Below, one piece after another: positions 1-6,960 of a DNA stretch of 7,175 nt (its first letter is position 1; every line of letters starts with the position of its first letter). The notes beneath the pieces are model-generated. The model did no database searches. It was not told the DNA's origin and worked only from the letters and a program-made list of their open reading frames with translations. Made by a program: the position numbers and the translations under genes. This stretch comes from JAQUGA01 sp964521105 (lineage in GTDB: Bacteria; Bacteroidota; Bacteroidia; Bacteroidales; WCHB1-69), in NCBI GenBank assembly GCA_964521105.1, contig CAZFPO010000136.1:1-7175 (forward strand), written 5' to 3'.

Positions 1-1
1 T

Positions 2-973
2 AAAAAAAATATTATTTTCACTTTCTGCTTACTATGTTTGATTATATCATGCAAAAAAGAGACAGCAGAATTGAAAATTAATTCGAGCAAATTTACAAGT
101 TTGAATGTGTTGAAATGTTCAAATTACAGTGAATTATTTCAAAAAATTAATCTAGTTCAAAGAATGACAAGTGCTGAGTTTGAAATATTTCAAAAGAACA
201 ATCACTATACTTCATTTGGAAAAAAATGTGATGAAATTTATTCCAGTTTTAATCCAAAAACCGCTAGTAAAGAAGATTTTGAAAATTTCTTAAAAAATAA
301 TAAAAAATATATTAATTTAATAACACGAGAGGATGGAGATAAATATTTGGAAACACAATTAAGTAATAATCCAATTAGATACTTACTAAATTCAAATAGG
401 ATGATAATAGTTGGAGAGAGAGTGTATAAATATTTTAATGAAGGATTATTATCTTCAGATGTTTCAAATTTTGATAATATTATTAATATTGAGTATGAAG
501 ATGCTAAATGTATCATAAATCCTAATTATTGTTTTGTAAATTACTCCGATGAATTTGCAAATAAAGATTTAGCACACGATTGTGGTACATATAGCGAAGA
601 TAGAAATACTGTTGGTAATGATAGAACATTTATTCAAGTTGGTATAAATTTTATAGAAAAAATAGATGATAATCATTATTTGTATGCTATTTATGGACAA
701 ATAAGACCGTATCATCAAGTTTTAGGAATATGGTATTATTGCTCAAGGACATTATCTGGTAACTTTGGTTTTAATTTAGATTACAAGCAAAATAATATAT
801 GGTGCAGATTGCCATATAGTTTTGCTATTCCAAATCAAACATCAACAAATTTTGCATGGTCATTTCAAGGTACAACTAATGTACAAGGAGATATTCACTT
901 TGGAAGTATAAATGCATGGGGGCGAACACCTTCTACAGGGTATGCAGAAATATATTGTAATGTTGGTTTGTAG
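2..973 (+). CDS. Lipoprotein of unknown function, 5' end outside window
   Basis: Function not recognised. The reading frame is open from base 2, and the upstream codons spell a signal peptide containing CLLCLIISC followed by KKE. This is a type II (lipoprotein) signal with a lipobox of I-I-S before the Cys at nt 50-52. The first in-window start-like codon (TTG at 38) falls inside the signal, so the true start must lie left of the window. The mature protein is about 307 residues. Its middle part (about nt 335-460) contains YLLNSNRMIIVGERVYKYF, a pattern I associate with Bacteroidota lipoproteins of unknown function. The last 130 residues (from about nt 578) are rich in Tyr, Trp, Asn and Gly with several Cys, and look like a beta-rich domain. 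The gene stops with TAG 49 nt before the DUF4249 gene on the same strand. That suggests, but does not prove, a shared job at the cell surface. Coding status is secure; function is not. Confidence 0.85.
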   Translation, partial: KKNIIFTFCLLCLIISCKKETAELKINSSKFTSLNVLKCSNYSELFQKINLVQRMTSAEFEIFQKNNHYTSFGKKCDEIYSSFNPKTASKEDFENFLKNNKKYINLITREDGDKYLETQLSNNPIRYLLNSNRMIIVGERVYKYFNEGLLSSDVSNFDNIINIEYEDAKCIINPNYCFVNYSDEFANKDLAHDCGTYSEDRNTVGNDRTFIQVGINFIEKIDDNHYLYAIYGQIRPYHQVLGIWYYCSRTLSGNFGFNLDYKQNNIWCRLPYSFAIPNQTSTNFAWSFQGTTNVQGDIHFGSINAWGRTPSTGYAEIYCNVGL

Positions 974-980
974 TAATTAA

Positions 981-1011
981 TTAAGGTGGTGTTTATTTAA
1001 CACCACCTTAA
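981..1011 (+). terminator. Strong intergenic hairpin, terminator- or attenuator-like
   Basis: TTAAGGTGGTG at 981-991 is the exact reverse complement of CACCACCTTAA at 1001-1011. The 9-nt loop can close by two further T-A pairs, leaving 5 nt. It begins 7 nt after the stop of the first lipoprotein and ends 11 nt before the ATG of the DUF4249 gene. No U-tract follows on either strand, so it is not a textbook intrinsic terminator. A complete terminator here would leave no room for a separate promoter for the next gene. Partial termination, mRNA 3'-end protection or control of translation of the downstream gene are equally possible. The inverted repeat is directly visible; the role is inferred. 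Confidence 0.5.
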
Positions 1012-1022
1012 AACACATAAAT

Positions 1023-1898
1023 ATGAGATACACGTTGTGCATATGTTTTATTTTATTTTGTTTACTTTCGTGCAGGAAAGAAGTTGAATCTGATGATTTA
1101 AGTTTTATTTCAAAGCCTGTTGTTAATGGTATCTTGATCCCAGATAGTTTAATTAAACTTCAAGTATCAATGACTTGTGGAATCAAACAAAAAAATATTG
1201 AAATGGTAGAAAATGCCACAATTTCTTTATATGAAAACAATGTTTATGTTGAGAATCTTCAAAATATTGGAAACGGAATATATTATTCAACCAAAAAAGT
1301 TGAAGCAGAAAAAAAGTATGACTGTAAAATTGAAATACCTAACTATAATGTTGTTTACTGCAGTGAAATAGTTCCGTTATCAATTCCTTGTACAGAAATT
1401 GTTCATATCAAAAATTCTGGCATCAATCAAGAAGGAGATCAATATTCATCAATTAAGTTTTTATTTGCAAATAATAGAGAAAAGAAACAATACTTTGAAG
1501 TTAGAATAAAATTACTAAAACCATCATACTATAGGGAAAGTACTGGTTATGCACAACTCGAAAAAATTACCGATCCAATATTACTTAAAGAAGGTATTCC
1601 CTTAGCTTTATTTAGTAATGAGAACATTTCCAATGCTTCTTATACTATGATTATTAATTATTCTACGGGTAGTTATAGTTCAGATGGAATGACACTATTT
1701 CCATTAATAGTAGAATTTCGTACAGTCAGTAAAAGCTATTATCAATATTCCCAACAACTTTATTTATATCAAAAAGGGAGATACAATAATGGCATAAACA
1801 ACATCACTTCAGCTTTTCCACTTTATTCGAACATAATTAATGGTTCTGGGATATTTGCTGGTTATTCTGTGTTTTATTCAGACACAATATTTCCTTAA
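1023..1898 (+). CDS. DUF4249 family lipoprotein
   Basis: Predicted outer-membrane lipoprotein of 291 residues. The signal peptide runs to about residue 16 (CFILFCLLS) with the lipid-carrying Cys at 17, followed by charged RKEVESDD. The DUF4249 signature follows: KPVVNGILIPDS (31-42), then a strand ending in a conserved small-residue segment (VENATISLYENN, 62-73) and a G-x-Y turn (NGIYYS, 84-89), then Y-D-CKIEIP (99-106) and EIVPLSIP (115-122). These are the order and spacing usual for the family. DUF4249 genes in Bacteroidota are commonly found beside a TonB-dependent receptor, as here, where the receptor starts 9 nt after this stop. By analogy with SusD-type lipoproteins it may bind substrate or cap the receptor, but the family has no established biochemical role that I know of. 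The ATG at 1023 is the natural start because it directly precedes the signal peptide. A strong hairpin ends 11 nt upstream. Confidence 0.87.
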   Translation: MRYTLCICFILFCLLSCRKEVESDDLSFISKPVVNGILIPDSLIKLQVSMTCGIKQKNIEMVENATISLYENNVYVENLQNIGNGIYYSTKKVEAEKKYDCKIEIPNYNVVYCSEIVPLSIPCTEIVHIKNSGINQEGDQYSSIKFLFANNREKKQYFEVRIKLLKPSYYRESTGYAQLEKITDPILLKEGIPLALFSNENISNASYTMIINYSTGSYSSDGMTLFPLIVEFRTVSKSYYQYSQQLYLYQKGRYNNGINNITSAFPLYSNIINGSGIFAGYSVFYSDTIFP

Positions 1899-1907
1899 TA
1901 TAAAATT

Positions 1908-4340
1908 ATGATTAAAAGTATTTTAGCTAATCTGATGTTTTTAATATTTTGTGTAAATATTATATGTGCTCAAAACACAGCTCAAATATCTGGTTTTGTT
2001 TATGATGGTATTACGAATGAAGTACTTATAGGAGTAAATATCGTAGATACAACATCAAAATTTATCTCGACTACAGATAAAAATGGTTATTTTAACATTA
2101 TTATTAAAACTCCTACTTCAATTAGAATTTCTTATGTAGGTTATAAAAGTGTTTTATTAAATATAAATCAGCCTAAAGATACCGTAATCGTTTTAAAATT
2201 AATTAATAGTATTGAATTAAAGCAAGTTGAAATTGTTTCAAAAAGAGTTTCCGAATTTAATTTGGAAAAACTATCAATGAAATCGGTAAATAATATACCA
2301 TTCTTAGGAGGAAAACCAGATGTGTTAAAAGCGATGCAACTTTTACCTGGTGTTTCTTCGCAAAATGAAGGCTCAAGTTTACTTTTAGTTAGAGGAGGTG
2401 ATCCTGGTCAAAACCTATATCTTTTTGACAATGTGCCTATTATATATGTAAATCATTTAGGAGGTTTTTTATCAGTTTTTAATCCAGACATCATAAGTGA
2501 AATATCTTTATATAAAGGAGGCTTTCCTGCTAACTATGGTGGTAAAATTTCATCTATTGTTGATATAAAACAGCGAGATGGTGATGCTTCGGGATATAAG
2601 AGTTCCATAGGAATAGGTATTACGGATTTATCAATTTCTATTGAAGGTCCAACCAAGATAAAGAATAGTAGTTTTATAATAGTTAGTCGAAAAACCTTAA
2701 TTGATCCATTTATGGCTTTGATATCCAAATTGTCAGAAGGTAATTCTTTTATTTTTATGTATGGATTTCATGATATTAATGGTAAGTACACAGTAAAACT
2801 AAATAGCAAAAACACAATAAGTGCATGTATTTATCAAGGAGATGATTACATAAATTATTGGTCTGACCCAAAGAAGTCTCTTTCAATTGGAAAGTATAGA
2901 ATGAATAATACCTGGGGTAATTGGATGACTTCCATTAATTGGCATAAAGTATTTTCTTCAAAATTATATGGGAATATTGGAATTTCTAATACAAAGTATC
3001 GACTAAAAGAGAAGGTTAGTTATTCTAGAAAAGATGATATTGATACTAACTTTTATTCAAGTGATTTTTCTTCATCAGTTAACTGTAACACTCTTTTTGC
3101 AAATTTTAAATTTTCGGTAAAAAATAATTGGACTATTGGATTCGGTGCAAATACATTGTTAAACATCCATAAGCCTAATACCTATACAAGTAATGTTAAT
3201 TTCAAAATGAGTTCATATGAAAGTACTTCTAAGTCAATTGAGTCAAGGTTATATATGGAAAACAAAGTACTTATCCATAAAAAATTGGAATTAAATATTG
3301 GGTTTAATCTATCAAATTACATGAATTTAAATTTTAATGTTTTTTCTCTAGAGCCACGAATTAAAATAAATGTATTAATTAATTCAAATAATGTAATTAA
3401 TTTCAGCTATATGAGAGTTACTCAATATAGTCATTTATTATTTTCAAATACGAGCATAATGAATAATGAAATTTGGATACCTGCAAGCAGTAGTGTTTTG
3501 CCTTCATATTCTGATCAAATATCTATTGGATGGTCGTCAAGTTTCAATAAAGAAACTTTTTTGTTTGATTGCAATTTGTTTTATAAAACAATGAACCAAT
3601 TAGTTACTTATAAAGAGGGATACACTTCAATTAAAGGGGATGATAACTGGATGTCAAAAATCGAAAAAAATGGTTATGGTTTATCAAAGGGCATCGAAGT
3701 TCGATTAAAAAAAGTAAAAGGATTAGCAAATGGATTTGTTTCTTATTCTTTTTCTAAAACAACAAGAAAATATGACGGGATAAATAATGGAAAATCGTAT
3801 GATTATGAATATGATAGACCTCATTCTCTTTCAATTTCTTCAAGTTATAAGATAAGTCCAAATATATCAATTAATTTGCTTTGGATTTTTCAGACAGGTT
3901 TGCCCTATACACCAGCTATTGGAAAGCAGCTTTTACCATCATTAACACCAAACATTTTAGGTGAATATTTTTATTATGAAGCATTAATATATGGCGATAG
4001 AAATAGTGGTAGAATGAAAAACTATCATCGATTAGATGTTTCATTGAATTATGAAAAAAGAACGAAAAGAGGGAATAAAGCAATTTGGACTTTTTCAATT
4101 TATAATTTATATAATCGACAAAATCCATATTCCTATTATTATAATACAAATTCAACCAGCGAAATTACAATCCCCGAAAATGGATTAAATGATGATCAAA
4201 TTTCTCTATATCAAATTAGTTATTTTCCAATAATGCCGTCTGTATCATATAAAGTTTTTTTTGATTACAGTACCATTAAAAATAAAGTTAAAACACCTAT
4301 TCGACAAAAAATATTAAAATGGATGAAATATGAAAAATAA
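1908..4340 (+). CDS. TonB-dependent outer-membrane receptor with carboxypeptidase-regulatory-like domain
   Basis: Outer-membrane active-transport channel of 810 residues, expected to be energised by TonB-ExbBD; the substrate is unknown. The signal peptide is about residues 1-21 (hydrophobic core FLIFCVNIIC, then AQ). Residues 26-98 form a carboxypeptidase-regulatory-like (CarboxypepD_reg-like) beta-sandwich: SGFVYDGITNEVLIGVNI, then TDKNGYFNI and ISYVGYKS. The plug covers about 124-225, with VLKAMQLLPGV (139-149), VRGGDPGQNLYLFDNVPI (161-178) and ISLYKGGFPANYGGKISS (199-216), all classic plug motifs. The remaining 560 residues are the beta-barrel, with many aromatic-flanked alternating strands. 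The last strand (SVSYKVFF) resembles an outer-membrane C-terminal signal, but about 25 mostly basic residues follow it, which is unusual for a receptor normally ending on that strand. The 3' end overlaps the next gene by 11 nt. It pairs with the DUF4249 gene 9 nt upstream. I could not pick out a TonB box with certainty. Confidence 0.95.
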   Translation: MIKSILANLMFLIFCVNIICAQNTAQISGFVYDGITNEVLIGVNIVDTTSKFISTTDKNGYFNIIIKTPTSIRISYVGYKSVLLNINQPKDTVIVLKLINSIELKQVEIVSKRVSEFNLEKLSMKSVNNIPFLGGKPDVLKAMQLLPGVSSQNEGSSLLLVRGGDPGQNLYLFDNVPIIYVNHLGGFLSVFNPDIISEISLYKGGFPANYGGKISSIVDIKQRDGDASGYKSSIGIGITDLSISIEGPTKIKNSSFIIVSRKTLIDPFMALISKLSEGNSFIFMYGFHDINGKYTVKLNSKNTISACIYQGDDYINYWSDPKKSLSIGKYRMNNTWGNWMTSINWHKVFSSKLYGNIGISNTKYRLKEKVSYSRKDDIDTNFYSSDFSSSVNCNTLFANFKFSVKNNWTIGFGANTLLNIHKPNTYTSNVNFKMSSYESTSKSIESRLYMENKVLIHKKLELNIGFNLSNYMNLNFNVFSLEPRIKINVLINSNNVINFSYMRVTQYSHLLFSNTSIMNNEIWIPASSSVLPSYSDQISIGWSSSFNKETFLFDCNLFYKTMNQLVTYKEGYTSIKGDDNWMSKIEKNGYGLSKGIEVRLKKVKGLANGFVSYSFSKTTRKYDGINNGKSYDYEYDRPHSLSISSSYKISPNISINLLWIFQTGLPYTPAIGKQLLPSLTPNILGEYFYYEALIYGDRNSGRMKNYHRLDVSLNYEKRTKRGNKAIWTFSIYNLYNRQNPYSYYYNTNSTSEITIPENGLNDDQISLYQISYFPIMPSVSYKVFFDYSTIKNKVKTPIRQKILKWMKYEK

Positions 4341-4908
4341 AATATTTATAGCGGGTTTGCTTTTTGTTAATTTAATGATGTGTTTTTTGAATTATAATTT
4401 TGGGCAAAACTTATCTGTTAAAAACAGATTGAATATTAAAACGGGTTTTGCAATTTATAAACCATTACAAAATAAAAATATTAATTACAGGCTTGAGCTA
4501 AATTATGGGGTTAGTAATTTAATTGAGTGTGGAGCATACATTGGTTATTCAAATTTTGATATGATTTTCAGAAATGAAAACCCTACAGATTCATTTTCTT
4601 TATATTTAATTAAAAAAAATCCTACACTTTTTGTAGGTCTGAATTGTAATTTTAATTTTCTGCCATTATTTATTAAATCTTCAGATTTTAGATTTGATTT
4701 ATATGCAACAACTAAAATTGGTGGACAATTTGGATTAATCAATTCAAATAATTTATTTGAAGGGGGCTATAAGGAATATTATGCGCTTGGAGGAGGATTG
4801 GCTTTTTATCCTTGGCGACATGTTGGCTTTTTTGCCGAATATACTTTGGGCAAATTTTATTATAGCGATAACAAGAAGTTAAGATTTGGATTTTCATTAA
4901 AATTTTGA
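4330..4908 (+). CDS. Small outer-membrane beta-barrel protein
   Basis: Predicted outer-membrane protein of 192 residues; no named family recognised. An N-terminal signal peptide (KNKIFIAGLLFVNLMMCF) probably ends near residue 26 (NFGQ|NLSV). The mature part is a run of short alternating, aromatic-rich strands: about 32-44, 52-74, 99-112, 120-136, 150-176 and 184-192. The protein ends in Phe (FGFSLKF), the usual outer-membrane insertion signal. Length and strand count fit an 8-stranded barrel of the general OmpA/OmpW-like fold class. Its ATG lies inside the 3' end of the receptor gene, overlapping by 11 nt, which suggests translational coupling and membership of the same operon. It may be an accessory of the receptor. 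It is the last gene before the terminator at 4971-4994. Confidence 0.85.
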   Translation: MKNKIFIAGLLFVNLMMCFLNYNFGQNLSVKNRLNIKTGFAIYKPLQNKNINYRLELNYGVSNLIECGAYIGYSNFDMIFRNENPTDSFSLYLIKKNPTLFVGLNCNFNFLPLFIKSSDFRFDLYATTKIGGQFGLINSNNLFEGGYKEYYALGGGLAFYPWRHVGFFAEYTLGKFYYSDNKKLRFGFSLKF

Positions 4909-4970
4909 AAGAACAAAATCGATATTGAAACAATTAAACAGGTGATTATAAGTTATTTATCTATATGGGC

Positions 4971-4994
4971 AACAGTATAAAATACTGTTTTTTT
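4971..4994 (+). terminator. Rho-independent terminator of the receptor operon
   Basis: AACAGTAT (4971-4978) pairs perfectly with ATACTGTT (4982-4989) around a 3-nt AAA loop. The 3' arm runs directly into a tract of seven T residues (4988-4994). It lies 62 nt after the stop of the small beta-barrel gene. The stem is AT-rich, as expected for this genome. The opposite strand lacks a T-tract after the stem, so it should act only on rightward transcription. Confidence 0.8.
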
Positions 4995-5228
4995 AATTTT
5001 GTATTTTGAAAAAGTTATTTTAAACTCCAATAATCTGCATTTGTTAGTTAATTATTCATCATTTTTTTTATTTATTAATTGTTTCATTTAAACGCAAAAA
5101 CCAAGTTGAAGACATAATTATCGGTACCAAAACATAAAAATAGTAGTTAGTTTGGAAACAATGATGAATTTACAATAATTGTTCGAGGAACCATAGTTTT
5201 GGCTTGTTTTACAACTTTAATCTTTTAG

Positions 5229-5253
5229 TTAGCCGAAGTCATAAATCGGCTAA
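5229..5253 (-). terminator. Inverted repeat, possible terminator of the leftward operon
   Basis: TTAGCCGA (5229-5236) and TCGGCTAA (5246-5253) form a perfect 8-bp stem with a 9-nt loop, about 32 nt downstream of the - strand lipoprotein stop. Its position suits transcription termination for that gene. On neither strand is the stem followed by a U-tract, so it may instead be a 3'-end stabilising hairpin or need Rho. The repeat itself is unambiguous and the role is inferred. Confidence 0.45.
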
Positions 5254-5285
5254 AATTGAAAGATAAAAATATTTGTTTTTTAACA

Positions 5286-5834
5286 TCACTCAAAAAGATC
5301 CATGTAATAGGCACAGGTGTATTGGTCGCAAAGTCGATTAAACTCTTGCAACCTCCAATATTTTCGTTTGCCTTTTTTAGCAAATGTAAATTTATCGTTG
5401 ATGTCGATTTTACCACAACAATCGTTGGTAAATATTTGAATATTGCCCACAAAATCAAATCTTTTTTCGTCAATGATGGTAATGTCACCATCTATTTTTG
5501 CATATTCCGATTTGTCTTTGGAAAACTGTTCACCTTTAATTTTTAACACATCCGACTCTTTAGTTATATTGGCTTTGCCGTATGCGTCCCAAATAAATTG
5601 TACACCAAAAACATGTTTACCAATGAGTTTTTTTTCTGCTTTTTCAAGTTCCGTTTCTTCTTTAATTGGTTTATTGGCTTCTTCCGTTTTATCCACTTCT
5701 ACCACTTGTGACGACTTTAACGTGTCGCCTGTTTCCGCTTTTTTTGCCTCGGTTTTTGGTGATTGCTCGCAGGAATTCGCACCAATTATTAAAAATAAAA
5801 CAACCATCAAAGCAATGTATTTGTTTTTTTTCAT
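5286..5834 (-). CDS. Small lipoprotein with a charged linker and a C-terminal beta-rich domain
   Basis: 182 residues, starting at the ATG at 5834, which directly precedes the signal peptide (KKNKYIALMVVLFLIIGANSC). Upstream starts as far as 5912 would put about 26 residues before the signal and overlap the preceding gene, so they are unlikely. The probable lipid-bearing Cys is residue 22. The lipobox (GANSC) has Asn at -2 and Ala at -3, which is atypical. Residues 23-69 are a low-complexity Lys/Glu/Thr linker, likely an extended tether. Residues 70-182 are a folded domain: GKHVFGVQFIWDAYGKANI, IKGEQFSKDKSEYAKIDGDI, then FTFAKKGKRKYWRLQE and a Cys-containing end (Cys 139, 140, 169, 174). I associate the KGEQ...Y-x-KIDG...RKYWRLQ pattern with uncharacterised Bacteroidota envelope proteins, but no function is known to me. 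It lies 44 nt downstream of the phospholipase D-like gene, probably in the same operon. Confidence 0.85.
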   Translation of the reverse strand: MKKNKYIALMVVLFLIIGANSCEQSPKTEAKKAETGDTLKSSQVVEVDKTEEANKPIKEETELEKAEKKLIGKHVFGVQFIWDAYGKANITKESDVLKIKGEQFSKDKSEYAKIDGDITIIDEKRFDFVGNIQIFTNDCCGKIDINDKFTFAKKGKRKYWRLQEFNRLCDQYTCAYYMDLFE

Positions 5835-5878
5835 AGGGTTAGTCTTTAAGTTTATATAAAAGTACAACGTTAAAGGCA

Positions 5879-6952
5879 TTATAACAAGTGTCGAAAAGGA
5901 ATCAACAACCACCCAATAATTTTATTAAATCGAGGGCGATTCTTCCATTTTTGATAATCAAAAGGAATACAGTCTTTGAGTGTGTCGGAGATGAAGTTAT
6001 TAAACATTTCGCCTAAGGCTGTATCCTTGCCTTGAATCATAATTTCGTGCATATATCTGAAGGAGCGGTAATCGAAGTTTGTTGATCCAAAAACAAATTT
6101 CTCGTGATCGATGATTAATACTTTAGCATGAAGATTATGAGGTGTATACATCCAAATTTTTATTCCTGCACGTGAAAGAACTCCTAAATACTTATCTCGT
6201 AGGTGATCGGCTAAGCTTACATCCGAATGAAAAGGGATAAAAACATGAATTTGAATTCCCTTTTTAGTAGCCATAATTAAGCGTCTGCGAAGTTTATAAC
6301 CGGGTAAAAAATAGGGTGTTACAATGGTTATTTCGGATTTAGCCCTGCGGATAATTCGCTCGTAATGAACTTTTACTTTTTGTTGATAAATGGATGGAAA
6401 ATCTTGAATGATTAAAAAATCCTGATATTTTATATTTCGCTTGTAGTTTTGGCGTTTATAAAACTGATTTTCGGCATTTTTCATGTAATTTACAATTGTT
6501 TTTTTGAGAATTCGGGCAATGCCGCCTTCCATACGAACAATTGTTTCGCGCCAATCGGCTGAATAAGCCGTTATATTGGCTGAGCCTACATGAGAAATTA
6601 CATCATCAATGACCACAATTTTTCGATGACTTCGTTGATGATTTGATGAAAAAAAATCTAGTGAAATTTTAATTTTTTCAAAATAAACAACCACTCCACC
6701 ATGCTTTGTAATTGGGTTAAAAAATGCTTCGTTCACATTTGTTCCCCACGAATCTACTAAAAGTTTTACGGTAACTTTTTCCTTACATTTTCGGCTCAAG
6801 AGCGAGAGAAAACGTTTGCCAACTTCATCATCATTAAATCGATACGTTTCGATAAAAATCGAATGTTTGGCTTGCGAAATGTCCTCGTAAAGTTGATCGA
6901 ACCACTTTCGAGGTGTATCAAACAACATATAGGAGAGATTCGTTTCGCTCAT
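5879..6952 (-). CDS. Phospholipase D family protein, cardiolipin-synthase-like
   Basis: 357 residues with two complete phospholipase D active-site (HKD) motifs. The first is H109-R-K111-IVVI-D116 followed by GSAN (123-126). The second is H275-A-K277-VLII-D282 followed by GSTN (289-292). The two halves repeat the fold (for example SIFIETYRF at 31-39 and EITIVTPYFLPG at 207-218). The family forms a covalent phospho-histidine intermediate. Bacterial members of this layout transfer a phosphatidyl group between phospholipids to make cardiolipin. It is shorter than E. coli ClsA or ClsC and has no N-terminal transmembrane helices, so it most resembles ClsB-type enzymes. The C-terminus (GWLLIPFRHLL) is hydrophobic and basic, and may bind the membrane peripherally. 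It could also act on another phosphodiester, so no symbol is given. The ATG at 6952 is 8 nt after the lnt stop, which implies cotranscription. Confidence 0.9.
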   Translation of the reverse strand: MSETNLSYMLFDTPRKWFDQLYEDISQAKHSIFIETYRFNDDEVGKRFLSLLSRKCKEKVTVKLLVDSWGTNVNEAFFNPITKHGGVVVYFEKIKISLDFFSSNHQRSHRKIVVIDDVISHVGSANITAYSADWRETIVRMEGGIARILKKTIVNYMKNAENQFYKRQNYKRNIKYQDFLIIQDFPSIYQQKVKVHYERIIRRAKSEITIVTPYFLPGYKLRRRLIMATKKGIQIHVFIPFHSDVSLADHLRDKYLGVLSRAGIKIWMYTPHNLHAKVLIIDHEKFVFGSTNFDYRSFRYMHEIMIQGKDTALGEMFNNFISDTLKDCIPFDYQKWKNRPRFNKIIGWLLIPFRHLL

Positions 6953-6960
6953 GAATTTTT

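Larger units (their letters stand above)
4909..5285. other. Convergent intergenic region, no gene seen
   Basis: 377 bp between the stop codons of two oppositely oriented gene blocks. It is AT-rich, with stop codons frequent in all frames and no open frame that shows a signal peptide, domain motif or plausible product. It holds two inverted repeats, described separately: a typical terminator serving the + strand block, and a hairpin just beyond the - strand block. The stretch between them (about 4995-5228) shows no tRNA, CRISPR-like repeats, insertion-sequence ends or convincing promoter that I could recognise. Confidence 0.7.

Noticed and set aside
238..516. - strand open frame of 92 codons within the first lipoprotein gene
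   Set aside because: Low-complexity Leu/Ser/Ile-rich translation antisense to a well-supported coding frame.
957..964. TAATGTTG as a Bacteroidota -7 promoter element (TAnnTTTG) for the DUF4249 gene
   Set aside because: It has one mismatch and no convincing -33 element upstream, and lies inside the coding end of the first gene. Such matches are frequent by chance in AT-rich sequence.
3916..4155. - strand open frame of 79 codons within the receptor gene
   Set aside because: Antisense to the receptor barrel in AT-rich DNA; no recognisable features. Shorter ones at 2534-2728, 4545-4742 and 4739-4933 were rejected for the same reason.
5127..5202. CCAAAAC (5127-5133) and GTTTTGG (5196-5202) as an inverted repeat or mobile-element end
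   Set aside because: Only 7 bp with a 62-nt spacer, no transposase or target-site duplication; expected by chance.
5225..5859. Open frames on both strands overlapping the small lipoprotein gene (about 5225-5491 -, 5256-5546 +, 5443-5859 +)
   Set aside because: They are in other frames of the same DNA, and their translations show no domain motif, signal or start context. The lipoprotein frame explains the sequence.
5835..5878. Promoter for the small lipoprotein in the 44-nt gap after the phospholipase D-like gene
   Set aside because: A TTG and an AT-rich TATATAAAC are present on the - strand, but neither the spacing nor the -7 sequence matches the Bacteroidota consensus.
5835..5912. Longer N-terminus for the - strand small lipoprotein, from a start at 5912
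   Set aside because: It would place 26 extra residues before a clear signal peptide and overlap the end of the phospholipase D-like gene. The ATG at 5834 directly precedes the MKKNK signal start.
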